From Eopsaltria australis (lineage: Eukaryota > Chordata > Aves > Passeriformes > Petroicidae): DNA of 64,000 nucleotides. Positions 1 through 13,000 of the stretch are shown here, piece by piece. Position numbers and translations under genes: made by a program. Position 1 is the first letter of the stretch. Each line of letters starts with the position of its first letter. The stretch spans positions 5,208,001 through 5,272,000 of the forward strand of contig JAVTVJ010000068.1 in the NCBI GenBank assembly GCA_034509425.1, given 5' to 3'. Under the pieces are notes generated by a model. That model saw only the letters and a program-made list of their open reading frames with translations. It made no database searches and was not told the DNA's origin.

Positions 1-892
1 CATTCAAGATAAATACTGACCCTGGTGAAATCAGTGGCAAAAACTGATTAATTTACTCAAGCCACCCACACAACGTAGTCGCATTTAACAAACTACTGAC
101 TACTTTATAAAGCACTCCATTCATTATACCCAGTCTCTATCACTCTGTGGGGTACTGAAAGGTAGCTAAAGGTTCCAGACCAATTGTGTTTGTTATTTAC
201 AGTTCTGTACCTAGTGAATATATTCAAACCACTGTAAGTGATTCACTTACTGGACAAATTAAATCCTGTATCATTCTATGTTAATTAACTAAAGAAAAAT
301 GCAAACTTACAATAAAAGTTACAAACAAAATACCAATTATTTTTCTATACATAGGTATATTTAAATTTATATTACAAGAAATAAATATAAAAATATCATT
401 GAGATGCTTAAAGGTTGATATTTTTCTGCTTATGTACATCACTGCAGAGCTTGCTACTAAAACGTACAAAAAGTTGAAGACAGTGTAGCTAACATTTTTA
501 AAGTCAACATCATTTGTATGCACAAGTTGTAACTTTCTAAATTTATACAATACTACTAAGCATTATATCCAGATAAACTTAATTGTAGTGAAAAAAGTCT
601 AAATAAAACTTTTGTTTAAATGTAAAAAAAACCCTCAAAAAAACCCACTCTGATGAAGAATCAAAATGGAAATGCACCAGCTGTAATCTGACATCCAAGA
701 CCTTGTCAAAATAGTAGGTTCCTTTTTTTTGTTTTTTAAATAATTGTCCTTTGTCAACGCATCGCATGGCTGCCTTGAAGTTCCAGTACCATATATTAAA
801 TAAAACCAGTTCTTGGTCTGCTCACATTATGTAAAACTGCTAAAGTAAAACTCTACTTCACACTGTGAAACAATGTGCTGTGTAAAAGGAAA
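1..892 (-). other. ADGRG2: ADGRG2 3' UTR, continuing past the left edge
   Basis: This AT-rich sequence follows the TGA stop at 895-893 on the minus strand. I found no minus-strand AATAAA or ATTAAA in these bases, so the polyadenylation site probably lies beyond the window or uses a weaker signal. Nothing in it looks coding; the small open frames here are random AT-rich ones. Confidence 0.6.
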
Positions 893-1077
893 TCACATTT
901 TCTCCATAGAACTTAGGCTTGCTCTCTTTGAAGTCCTTCTGAGTGAAATTTGGCTTTCTTGGCTGCCAATATCATCCTTGTCTTGAAATACAAGTTGTTT
1001 GCCTGGAAAGTCATGGAGACACACATCACCATTCTGTACACTGAAACAAACACCATTCTTCTCACTGGAAAGATGAC
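893..1077 (-). CDS. ADGRG2: ADGRG2 coding exon 27: end of cytoplasmic tail and stop
   Basis: The acceptor is TTTGTTTCAACAG before 1077; phase 1 in. It encodes residues 1259-1319, including [19 protein letters not shown] and the C-terminal [16 protein letters not shown]. Human ADGRG2 ends in nearly the same way (LRRTSKRGSLHFIEQM), which makes this the most direct identification of the gene. The RRTSKRAS stretch is a plausible basophilic-kinase site (inference). Confidence 0.97.
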
Positions 1078-4000
1078 CTGTTGAAACAAAAAAGTGCATC
1101 CCCTATCAGAAAGGTTCAGAATCAAGCCTCCCATGTTTTTTTAGTCACTGTAGGGAGTTCATACATTCTCGTTTTATCCCTGCAACAATTTTTAAATGTG
1201 TATTTTTTTGGCAAATATTTTGTATACATTTCTTTTCCTGTGTGAAATCCTGGTATTTGAGAAATGTTAATATATTTGTGCACAAGGATTCCATATTTTA
1301 AGCAGTGAAGGTCACAATTCTCAAAATACAGACTTGACTTGGAGTAAGTATCATTACATAAAACACATAGTACTCCTCATTTTAATGTTTTGCTTTACAG
1401 AATTAAATTTTAAAGGTATCTCAGGTATGCCAGGCATCTGAAAGAAGTGTTTGAGAAAACAAGGAATTTTTTTTTTGCCTTTGAAAGGAATTCAACTTAC
1501 AGCATTTACTTCTGAAGGACAATCAGAATATGGCCTAGGTCTGATTATGGGTCAAAACCATATTTAGACTGCAGAGAAACTTACACAATTAGGTGAATCC
1601 ACAATGAACATACCTAATACCACTGCTGACTGAAGCCTTTTAATGAAATGCTCCACAAATGTTTAGTTCACTGGATAAATCTCCTGCCTTTATGTACCGC
1701 GTTCTAAATATTTTTAATGAGAATGTCAGTTTTTTTATTCTAAGTACTTGTGCAAATGCTTCAGTTTGGATTTTTTTTAAATTTAGTTATTAATTTAAGC
1801 AGCCATCAAGCACTTAAACAGGCAGGAATGTAGACAGGGTAAGATGAGCAGAAGAACTCTGCTCATCAGTTCAAGCAAATTACAGAAAATAGCCATACTT
1901 GCTGACACTGCAATTCTTGTTTAACTCCCTGCCTGACTACAACTGTTTTATTTAAGCAGTCTACAAAATAGATGTGCCCTAACGTTAGGGCAAAAGCTGA
2001 GAAGAAAATAAGGCTTTTCTGTGAACAAATTCAGAAAGGTGGTTTGTGTTCCCCAGTGAGGCAATCTGCAGGTTCAGCCATGTAATACCTAGTGGTAGTT
2101 TCCAAAACATTCAAATCTGCAAGAAAAAAACTGAATATAAGGAAATATTAGAATGCCATGAAAAGATGAAGTCCAGTAGGAAAGCAAAGCCACAGGCTAT
2201 ACAGACATCCCAAACTTACCACAGTAAGTCATACAGTCCTGAATCTGGAATAGCATTTCAGTGGAAGCAGTGAGGCTACAACCGTGAAGTGTTTACAGCT
2301 CAGTGTATTTATGACATAGGTCTTAATTTCTAGAGTGTTTTTTGGTTTTGGAGGTCACTTTTTAAAATTAAGCATTGCAATGTTATTTTCAAATTCTAGC
2401 TTTGAGAGGAGAGCAATTAGGTGCAGCAAATTAGAAGGTCCCATGTTCCTATCTAACAGCAGTCTAATGCCTTTTGGAGGCATTAGCCCAGCTCTTCTGA
2501 GATACAACTGCCCCATGTTTGGAAGATTAGGTGTAAGGAATCGCCTCAAAGAGCTTTGCTGGGGTTTAGCCTCTTCTCACGGAAGTCCTAAGGACCCAGA
2601 AGAATTATTTAGTCAAACTATGCAGGCAAGGTATCATACAACCCTCTTGATATGAATGGAGGATGTGGTATGAGGTTCACAGCATTCAAAATACCAAATA
2701 AAATAGGAAATGAGGTAGGTCATCCGAGATACCCATGTTTGTGAGTGCAGAGGAACAAGGTTCTTCCAAAGTTCTTTCAGCTGCTTTTGTCTGAGAAGTT
2801 TTAGGCACAGGACACACAAACCCTCACACTGGAAAGGTCTGATTATGGGAATAAAGTAGGACAGAACTTGAGGACATCCAACAGACTTGTCATCACTCAA
2901 TGGTTTAGATCATCAATTTAGCACCTCATCTTAAAATACCCAAAAGAAAACTTTTCCAGAAAGCCACAAGAGGCTCATTCACTCAGTTGCTACAGCAAAC
3001 AAGTTCAATAGAACATTTCTGCTGTCTTTCTTTCTGTTGAGAAAACTACTCAAAAAGCTTTTGTAGCTATGTGCAAGCATGTCAGACGTTGCAGGGAGAG
3101 ATGGCTTCTTTCATCAGAACAATTAACATAGCAGGGAAAAAAGAACCCTACAAAACATGCAGGCTTTTGCACCTGTAATCTTCTGTCTTTGAAAGGAAAT
3201 ACTTATACCCAAAAATATTGCCTTACTTTGCATTTAATGACAGTGAGTGTTACTGGATTCTGGTTCTCAACTGACCTGCTGGATAAGAAGTATGCTAATA
3301 AGATTGCATTATGTGGTGTCCAGCTGGGAAGATTTTACAAAGGAATGTAAAAAAATCCCACAATTTGGAAAGTTGTTAAGGGCACAGCCAAATGCCATCT
3401 CCTGGAGTGTTGCGATTTCTCTGCAATATGCAGAGTACACTCAAAGGAACAGTAACTTCTAACCCACGCATGAATTCCATAGCTTTTACTCTGTGCATCT
3501 GAGAAGTTATCTGCTGACATTATCCTGTTGATTATATGTAGTCTTCTGGACAGGTCAGGCCAAGAAATGAGGACAACACAGCCTCACCAAGTATGTTCAA
3601 CAACTTCATAATAAATATTCTAGTTGATGACATGACTTCTTAGCCTCAGCTCTTGATCAGTCAGGAAAAATACCTCAGGCACACAGGAGTAATGTCCTTT
3701 GAGTTTTGCTTAACTTAGGGTTTTATACATTACAGATTTGTAAGTATTTTTCCGTTTGAAAAATTGATTGTCTTTACTGAGAGCTCAAATCAGCAGCATG
3801 ATATATGCCCTGCAAGAGTGTGAAGAACTAGATTATGTTCACTGAAAAAAGTAAGTTTTTAGTAAGTGCTCTCAGTGGTGATTCACATCTAGTTTTCTCA
3901 GCAGACAAATAAGCCACAGCAAATTGGAAGTGAAATTGAGCACAGTGCTATTTACACCTGCATTTCAGCATCCCAGGAACAGAGTAGAGGGCAGCAGTGC

Positions 4001-7000
4001 AGAGGACGGTACTATGTTAGAACAGGAAGGATGCAGAATTTTACTTCTGAAGAAACACTATTTTGCATTATACTTACCATTTCCATTTGCATGGACTGAA
4101 TAATCATTATTCATTAGCAGTGTTGTAGAGTTAGTGGAGTTACTGTTTGACTGTAAGGAATTGGAAGAACTGGATACTCCTTGGTTTACAGTCTGCTTCT
4201 TTAAACCATTTGTAGCAGTTCTACTCCAGTCTATGACAGAAAATAACACAACTCATACAAGAACTATGTAAAAATATAGTTAATAGTGCAACTGAATTGA
4301 TATAAAACCAAGGCTTTACACACTTCTTGCAGTGTTCTAGACAGAATTATATTCTCCTAAGAATTTAATGACTCTTGATGTTTCAAATTATTTAAATTTA
4401 GTTCCTTTTCTCTTGTTCCTTTTTATAATACAAGTAGCCGACTGTCATAGTTTTACAGCTGCAGACCAAATCAAAAAAATGACTGAAGTGCAGTTGATCC
4501 TCTAAGTGAACGTGTAAAAAAAGTATATAGCTTTACAAGAAGACAATTACTGAGTAACAAAATAACATAAAATGTTAACATATTTTTTGGTTTAAATCAT
4601 GCTTCACTTTGTTTTTGTGGAAGCCACTGGTAAAACTACAGCTGACCCAGAAGCTGGAACAAATCTTACCGTTTCTAACTGACCAAAAGTCTTCTGCAAA
4701 GACATGCCTTTACCCTGCAGTGGAAGAGGTCAACTCTTAGCAGTTAACAGCTTAAGGCAGCAGCATGTAAACATGCAAGAACTGCATCAGCTACCACCTT
4801 TAAAGAGTATAATTTTGGAGGTTTACTGTATTTGGATAATAAATTAGAACTGCAGTTGCAGCAATGTGATTAATTTCATTTTTTTTTGGTAATTATTATA
4901 AGGTACCAGGAACTTAAAACCAAATACAGGTATTCAAAAGTTTTAAAAAAAAAATAAATTAATATTTACCAGAGTTTTCAGCCAGCCTGAATTTCCCACA
5001 ACAAAGGTATCTTCTCCACTGTTTACGGACATTCTCCTTTGTTACACAATAGAAGACAAAAATGAAGAACCCTGCAAAGCAATAACATAAAAGACTGTTG
5101 CAAAATTCACTTTTACTACTTCTTAATGAGCAACGTTTTGATTTTCTTTCATTTCTTTTAAATTTCTAATAAAAACTAATGACATCTTTCTTTGATGAAA
5201 AAGTTTACAACTCTGAACACTGTAGAACGCTTTTCCTTACATAGATTAGAGGGATCATACACACAAAAAAACCCCAACAAATAAAACCAAATGCACAAAG
5301 TGCGTATGTTTCTTTCTATCAAACAAAAAGGGAAAAATTCTGTTGATCTTGAAATTTGCTTAATGCTTGTGGAAAAGAATTCAAAGCAATGTCTAAGAGA
5401 GGGTGTGATACCACGCTGTCAGACTATGAAGCTCTTCTAGCACTTGGTTACACCTTTTATTAGCAGCTAATCTGTTACCACCAATGCTACAAAATTTTGA
5501 GCACTGATACAAAGAAAATAACTCATATCAAAAATAATAATAAGTGGTACCCCCCCCCTTTAACACAATTTCAAATAGTTTCTAGAAGGGACAGTGCTCA
5601 TCCCATCTCTTGACAGTGCCACATTACAGCCTGTCTACTTGTCATTCACTACTGACACAGGGTGGCATCTAACTTTTCATCATAATTGCCCCCCTTTAAG
5701 GGAAAGTGGCATTCAGCCTTTGCACAGTTTCCAACCTGCAATGGGAAACAGTTATATTAGGTTTAGAATGAATAGTAAATAATAGTAAATCAACACAGCA
5801 AATGGGGGAGAAGTGTATACCCTGAACTGTGATTTTCACTGCTTTAGTCTCTCATGTAAATCATCCAGCCAGTCATCTAAGTGCCATTTAAGCAGAAGTT
5901 TAGATCCAAACTTCAGAAGGGCAATTCAGGTATATTTAGATAACTGTGGACAGCTATAATACCTCCATATTTATATTATATTTATATAAAAGTCTTTGCA
6001 GCAATTCTGCTTTTGGATATGTCCAGTAGCACCCTGGCCTTTGCAAAACTTTATGTTTTCATATCTACTTCCCATATATTCTTAACTACTATACAGGCCA
6101 TGCACTAACTTTTAGATGTTGCAGCCTTGCCTGTCTCAATGACCCTTTCCTGAATGTCAAACCTCCCCCAGAAGCCTTAGGGGAACTGGAGAAATGATAC
6201 AGTTTTCACTACATTATAATAACATTATAATGTGAACACTTTGTGTAACTGAGTATTCAAAATTCATCTGTTTATTAGAGAAACACAGTCACTTCCAGGG
6301 ATATCTAGCTTGTATACACTTATAAAATGATAATATTTATAAATATACCATACCTATATAAATAGTATCTAGTTTTCCTGTACCTTATCATAACAAAACT
6401 GCAATTTAAGATTACAGTAAAGCAGTATCATCTCTAAAATAATTAACATGTTACAGCACATACCAAAGTTAAATTTTTATTGCTGAATCAAGAAAACAAC
6501 ATTTTAAAATGTTTGATTTGTTATATTATACACAGGAGACTGTTACATGAAGGACAAACTTACCTTGCAAAGTGTTGAAAATGGTAAAGAGGTAAGTAAA
6601 GACCTCATTTACTGTGAAGAAAGCAAACCCCCAAGTAATTCCCAACAAGAATGTCAGGCCAGCAACACTCCTAAGGTCTTGGATACTAGTTTTCCTTTGA
6701 GCACCAAGTTGTTTCTTCTTTTTGATACGACAGAGCTGGATCAGCACAACGATGAACATGCTGATATTGATCAGGAATATCAGGCAAAAGTATCCCACAG
6801 CAGTAATATAGAAGACAATTCTATTTTTGATCCAGCAGCTAGAACAAAAGAACAGCCGGTCAACCATTATCAGAAACAGAAATTAAGTGAAACAAACATG
6901 TTACAAACTTGTTGTTTGTTGCACATGCAGAGCATTTTTGCCTCTTTAGAAAAAAAGTGGTTTTTTTGGTCAAAGGATATATGAGCCTTCATATAGGCAA

Positions 7001-10000
7001 TAGCCCTAAAACACTAGAGTTATACTATCTCAAAGCACTTCCATTGCTTCCTACCCTTCCCCACTCTTACTTTAAAGAAAAGCAGTTTGTGGGACCTCCC
7101 TCCACCTCCCACCTCCCCAAAAGCACCTCCCTTTAACTCACAATTCATCAGGTCCATTTATTGAAACCTTTCCAGTGGTTATAAGGCCATAATTATCTGG
7201 TGATACTGCCAACACAATGGACACTACCACTGCTGGTAACCCTAAAAAGATTATGAGCAAACACATACATAAAAATCCTAACAGAGACAGTATTATGAGA
7301 ACTTGAAATTACCATATTTTTCTATAAAATTGACATCTTCTTTCTGAATTTTATCTGTTGAATTCTGCTGGCTACTAGTTATCTGAAAAATTGCCATACT
7401 CAAATTGCTCACGAACACAACTTGCAAAGAAACAACAAGAGTACTCCACAGCCAGCTCCAAAACTTGCTGAATTAACCAACAAATACCATCAGTCTCCAA
7501 ACTGATTTAAAATATCTCTTACAGGATAACTGATTTTTTTAACATAAGTTTTAAGAAACAAATAGGAGATAAATTCATGCCCAGAATCTCTTCATCCTCT
7601 ATCCAATTAGATTTGTTTTTGCTGCTTTTTGTTAGCAACAGCGCTATTCCAGAAATGGAATGTATATACTTATTGGCATTTAGTCTCAAAATAATGGAAG
7701 CATGCACATTCAAAACTGGTCTATTGTACTAGCACAAGGAAAGTTTATTATCACTTTGCATTGCAGAAGCTTCAGTTCTGCAGCTGGGGGGATTCCATAG
7801 CTCAGAATGGTGGAATATATATTATAACATTTAAGGATTGCCTAATTTTCATTTCTGACCTGTGTCACGTACACTGAAATACTTGTTAAGAGGAATTATC
7901 TATTTAGCATACAAAAGAAAGAAAAATACATACCCCAACCAACAACACAAAATTTAAGAATGTATTTCCGTACATAGGTGTTAAAGACTTTCACAAGGGC
8001 CAGATACATGTGGAAAGCTTCCAGGCCCATCCAGGTGAAGGAAACCAAGAGGAAATAGTGAAGAAATACTGCAACTGCAATGCACAGGCCTCGTGTATCA
8101 TACAGTGCAATCCATGAGTCGAGGAGAAAAACTAAGTTGAGCAGAAGTAATGCAGCACACAGCTGAATAAGTATTTTGGAGGGGTAATCCCTCCGGATTT
8201 TCCTAAAAAAAAAAAAAAAAAAAAAAGTGAATTAGTGAGATAACATCAACTGTCCATGGATCCCCGGCTTACTCCCTCTCTTGTAGTCCTTGGCATTCAC
8301 AAATGCCAAGAAAAAAAAATTTGCATTTTCATTCATATACAATGCTTCATGTGTTTCATTTATATAAGGAGAGAATAATTTACAACATATTTCCAAACCG
8401 TCTGTAAAAATAAAGTTTTTTAGAAAAGGTTACATAAACAATACAAACAGTAACTTGGAGTCCAAGTGTTTAGTACCATAGTTGGTTTTTTTTTTTTACA
8501 CTATATGTTAGACTTCTTGTTATATTGCTACCCAAAGCCAAAGTGTGACTGTTCTGTATTGCTAAATTAGATCAAGCTTTTGACTGGGCATCTAAAGCCT
8601 TGATAGAGACAAGTCCCAGTCTTAGAAAATACAATTGCTTTTAAAAATGCTAAAATTCTGCACTGCTTTTTATATGTGGTATCTTCACACTTCTCTTATG
8701 ACAATCCATTATAAAATACTCCAGAGTGCTACTTCTTCAATTCTTACTGCATAGAGCCTCATGGTAATTCACTTGTTCATAAGATTAACATTTCTGAAGA
8801 CTGAATCAACACCCTCCTGGTGAACTGGCCAAATCTGTGCATTACTTGTGAAGACAGAATCCATAACTATTGAGCAAGATCCATAACTATCTTCTTCTCA
8901 GTGAAGACTATAATCAATCACAATTGAAGAATAACAGGAGTTTGGTAGAATGGGTACTTACTCAAAGGCTATGTAGGTCACAAGAGTAACAGAAAGAAAA
9001 ATTGCAGAGAGCCCACAGCCTATATAGGATATAAAAGTCAGTACCAATTCTTGTGTGGGATTCAAAGGATTATTTCCATACAAGTCCTAAAACAGAAACA
9101 GAAGTTAATTTCAGAGAATGTTTATTTAATGGAAGAAGATAAAAAACACCAAAATAAATTAAAATGCACCTTTCCCTCTACACTTAAAAACAAAGAAAAG
9201 GACTCCATTCTTTTCATCATGAGTCTTATAAAAGTTAAATGAAAAACAAAAAAGCTAATCTAGTCTGGTAAAGAGCAGGGAGCTAGATTCCATGAACCTC
9301 ATGCATCTCTTCCAACTTGAGGTACTATTTTATGATTCTATGACCCTAATTGTGAAAACTCATTTGATTAAAAACCTGTTTTAAATTTGATTCATCCTAG
9401 ATTTTATTTCCTAGAGTATAAACAGTTGCCTAAATGTAAAAGCTGCAGCACTTATAGAATTTTTTTTCCTTCAGTGGAACCCATGGACTCCCATTCAACC
9501 AGGATTTCAAGCATGTGGCTAATTGTATGATATTGGTACTAACACTAAAGTGAATAGAACCTGAGTATTATTCATTATGTAGTACGTGCATATTGGATCT
9601 TCACTTGCTTAAGACAATGCAAGGTTAAATGTGTTCTTGAATAAGGGTAAGATTGCATAATTTTTAACATAATTACCATCAAAACTGCAAAACTTGTGAG
9701 ATGGTTGCATGAACAGACTGTTTCATTTACTCTACTTTCTTTAACTATGCAACCTTCGTATGACCAGCCTCCATGTCCACCTGTTAGAAAAAGCAACTTT
9801 GTTATTCATAGAAGGCTTCATTTATATTAACATGAATTAACATAGCTAAAAGAGCATAGCATCTTGGGTGGTCTCAAGTACTTACCATTTTTATTGAAGT
9901 CCCAAAAAACACACCTAACTGTTGAATTATCCTGTTCAGGAGTAAAAAGAAAAAAAAAAAAATCAAACTTACTAAACTGTGAGTTTAGGATCAAATGATT

Positions 10001-13000
10001 TATGAATCATCTACAAATTGCAGGCAAGAATAAAGCCTGTATACAGAAAATATGCCTGTTCTATTTGAACACAAAATTAATTTAGATGCATAAAAGGGAT
10101 TAATATTGCAAACTGCATGTAAAAATATGCTGAAAAAATCTGAAGTCACCATACAGAAGCTAGCTCTTGTGCTTATGCAAAGATTGTGTTCCTGGCAGAA
10201 CCTTTTGAATGCTCTTTCATTGTCTTCCCACACCACACAAATTCTTGTGATTCATCCTTCTGGACTTTGTAACTTTTGAAGTCATGACCACACAGAAAAG
10301 GAAGACCTTTTCATTTGCAAATATTTGATCTCTTCCTAGTATCACAAAGTTAAACATTTACATATAGATTTCCCCACACACATGCAAATTCTATAAATAC
10401 GGACAGCAATATGCTATATTGCTATTAGTACTAATACTTCTACAGTTATATCTCTAAACTCATTATTATGTCAAAATAAGTAAAGACACCACGGAGCCAG
10501 TTCCTGAAAAAGCTTCAGGTGCATTAGTGGAATCTTTAAATTTTTCAGTTTATAATAGTTTAGTATTTTAAACTCTGTTAAGATATGAGATAGAAGACTG
10601 TAATCTTTGATGCTCCATTCAGAAAGAGATGGTGTGTAAGAATCCTAATACCTCCAGATGACACAATCCTGTGTTTCAGTTCCCCTGAGAAAAAAGACTT
10701 ATATTATTTTCTGGCCATGAAGCACCCACAAATGTCATGACTGCAGCACCTTCCATATCAACCCACATTGTCAGTCTTCCATCTAAGAGTTCTTATTCTT
10801 TGTAGACTAGAACAGAAGGATAAGTAAGAAAGATAAAAGCTGGATGTATATGTGATAGAGCAAAATTACCCTACACTATGTGAGAACCAGAATTTATACT
10901 AGTGATAAATAAGCAAAAAGGAGTGATTTTTAATGTCCAGGTGGAGATGAAATGTCCACACTAGTAAAGCAGAACAAACTGACCTCTATTCTTAGTACAG
11001 TGTTTCCACTACAACAGTTTCAGTAGAGACAACAAAACTGTACTTTAAGTCTGCCAAAATGTAAATCATACCTGATTAGGCTTGATATTCTGCAAAATGA
11101 CAGTAACATTTGTCTTTAAGTTGCTAATTGTGAGGTTACCAACACTTGATGATATAACACTGCTGATTAAAGATGCATTCTTCAAGGACAGATCCTGGAA
11201 TGACAAAAAAGGCACCAGATTTTAAAATCTTAAAGGAAACAATAGTAGAGTACAGCACTCACAAGCTCATTTACTGTGTGGAGTAAGCACTGGACAAAAA
11301 TAATTACTTTTTAAGTCAGAAGTTTTAAAATGTTCTTTTTATGGGGGGAAAAAATCCATTCATATTTTGCTCTAAGCTTGAATTTAAAAACCTAATAAAA
11401 ATGGGCCAAAAATATACCTGGAACACAGTGGTCTTTTTAAAGAAGTTGAATATAATTCTAGAAGCCAAGTCCAACTCTTCAGTGCGTAAACTTATCAGCA
11501 ATGATGAAGGAAGTGTAATTGATCCAAGAGTATTTAAATTCTGAATTGCCTGAACTCCTAGAGAGATCTGAAAAATAAACACCAGGATTATGCTTCGTTT
11601 CAGTCTCCAGATAAATAAATTAAAACTTGTTTTCAGTTTAAAACTTCAAAATAAACATCTCTTTAATCACTGTCACAAACTCACTGCTACTCTCATTCCT
11701 CTCCTGCTCCAATGCATAAATAGCATTTACAGGACTGAAAAGAATGCATCCCAATTCAGGTCTGTCTATTATTGAAAATAATCTGGCTTTAACCATTTGC
11801 CTACGGGGACATGACACACCACTGTGTGTTTTGTATTGATTTGGAAAAAGTGAAGAGCAACAACCCAGGCAGGTCTATGTAACTGTAACTGTGTACAGAG
11901 ATCAACATTTCACAGCATGAAAGCCTGCAAAGGCAAAGAATTTTTATACCCTGTAGGAAGTATGTCAGAATCCAGAAAAAGTATAAATAGCTATTATTTG
12001 TCAGTACGTTTTTAAGTTCAGTAGGTTAAGTTTATGTTCTTAAATAAGAACATAAACACTAACATTTTGATCATCTGGCAAAAACTACAAAAGTAAACTG
12101 GATAAGCTACAATTCAGGTACCTCGAGAGCTTAGTGATCTAATATTGTACAAGAAGGGATCTGAACTTTCACCCATTTTATTGTGCTGTGCTTACAGGCC
12201 AGGGAGCTTTGTTTAGTACAAAATCTCTCAACATTCTTGTCGCACATTAGTTCTTTACATACAAATATCATCACCTCAGAGTTCCTGGGAGATGTGAAAC
12301 ATTAGTAGTACTGCAGAAAGAAATGATCTGAGTATTCAAAGAATGGCTGTAATAAGAGCAGCAGTGTGAGTTCCCTACAGTACCCTAACAATGTGGTTTA
12401 ACTCACTTGTTTGGACCAGCATATTTCAAATGTTTTAGATCATGCATCCCCTAAATTTTTTGAGCATGAACCCAAATATATACCTATCTGTAAGTTACAT
12501 GTATGTATTAGTGTACTAATATGTTATGCAAGTTCAAAAATATAAAAAATATAAAATTTTAAAGGAGATTAAAAATTACTTTTAGAAATGTATTTTTTAT
12601 TTATTAATCATATAAATAACATTTTCCCACTGCAATGGATTGTTGTGTGCACACCCTGGGGTACTCAAACCCCACTTTGGAAATCACTGGTGTAGACAGT
12701 CACCAAAGAAATTCTGAACTGTTGCTCTAGATTGAAGTAGATGATACTTATTGAAAATTTTCAGTGTTTCATTGCCAGTGCCATGAAATAAAAAAACATT
12801 CCTTAGCAAATAACTGTATATCAGCACTACCACCTCCTAGTCACCTCACATTCATGCACTATATATTGCTAAGAAATAGAGGAGAACTCAAATGTGAAAT
12901 ATTTGTTTCGTTTTCAGTAACACAGAAAAGTTCCAGTACTAGTTATGGCTTATGATACATTAAGCTACTTTCTTCTCTGAGAAGGCAGAATATGTCAAAA

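Noticed and set aside
6547..6984. 145-codon plus-strand frame
   Set aside because: It is the antisense shadow of the helix 5-7 exon of ADGRG2.
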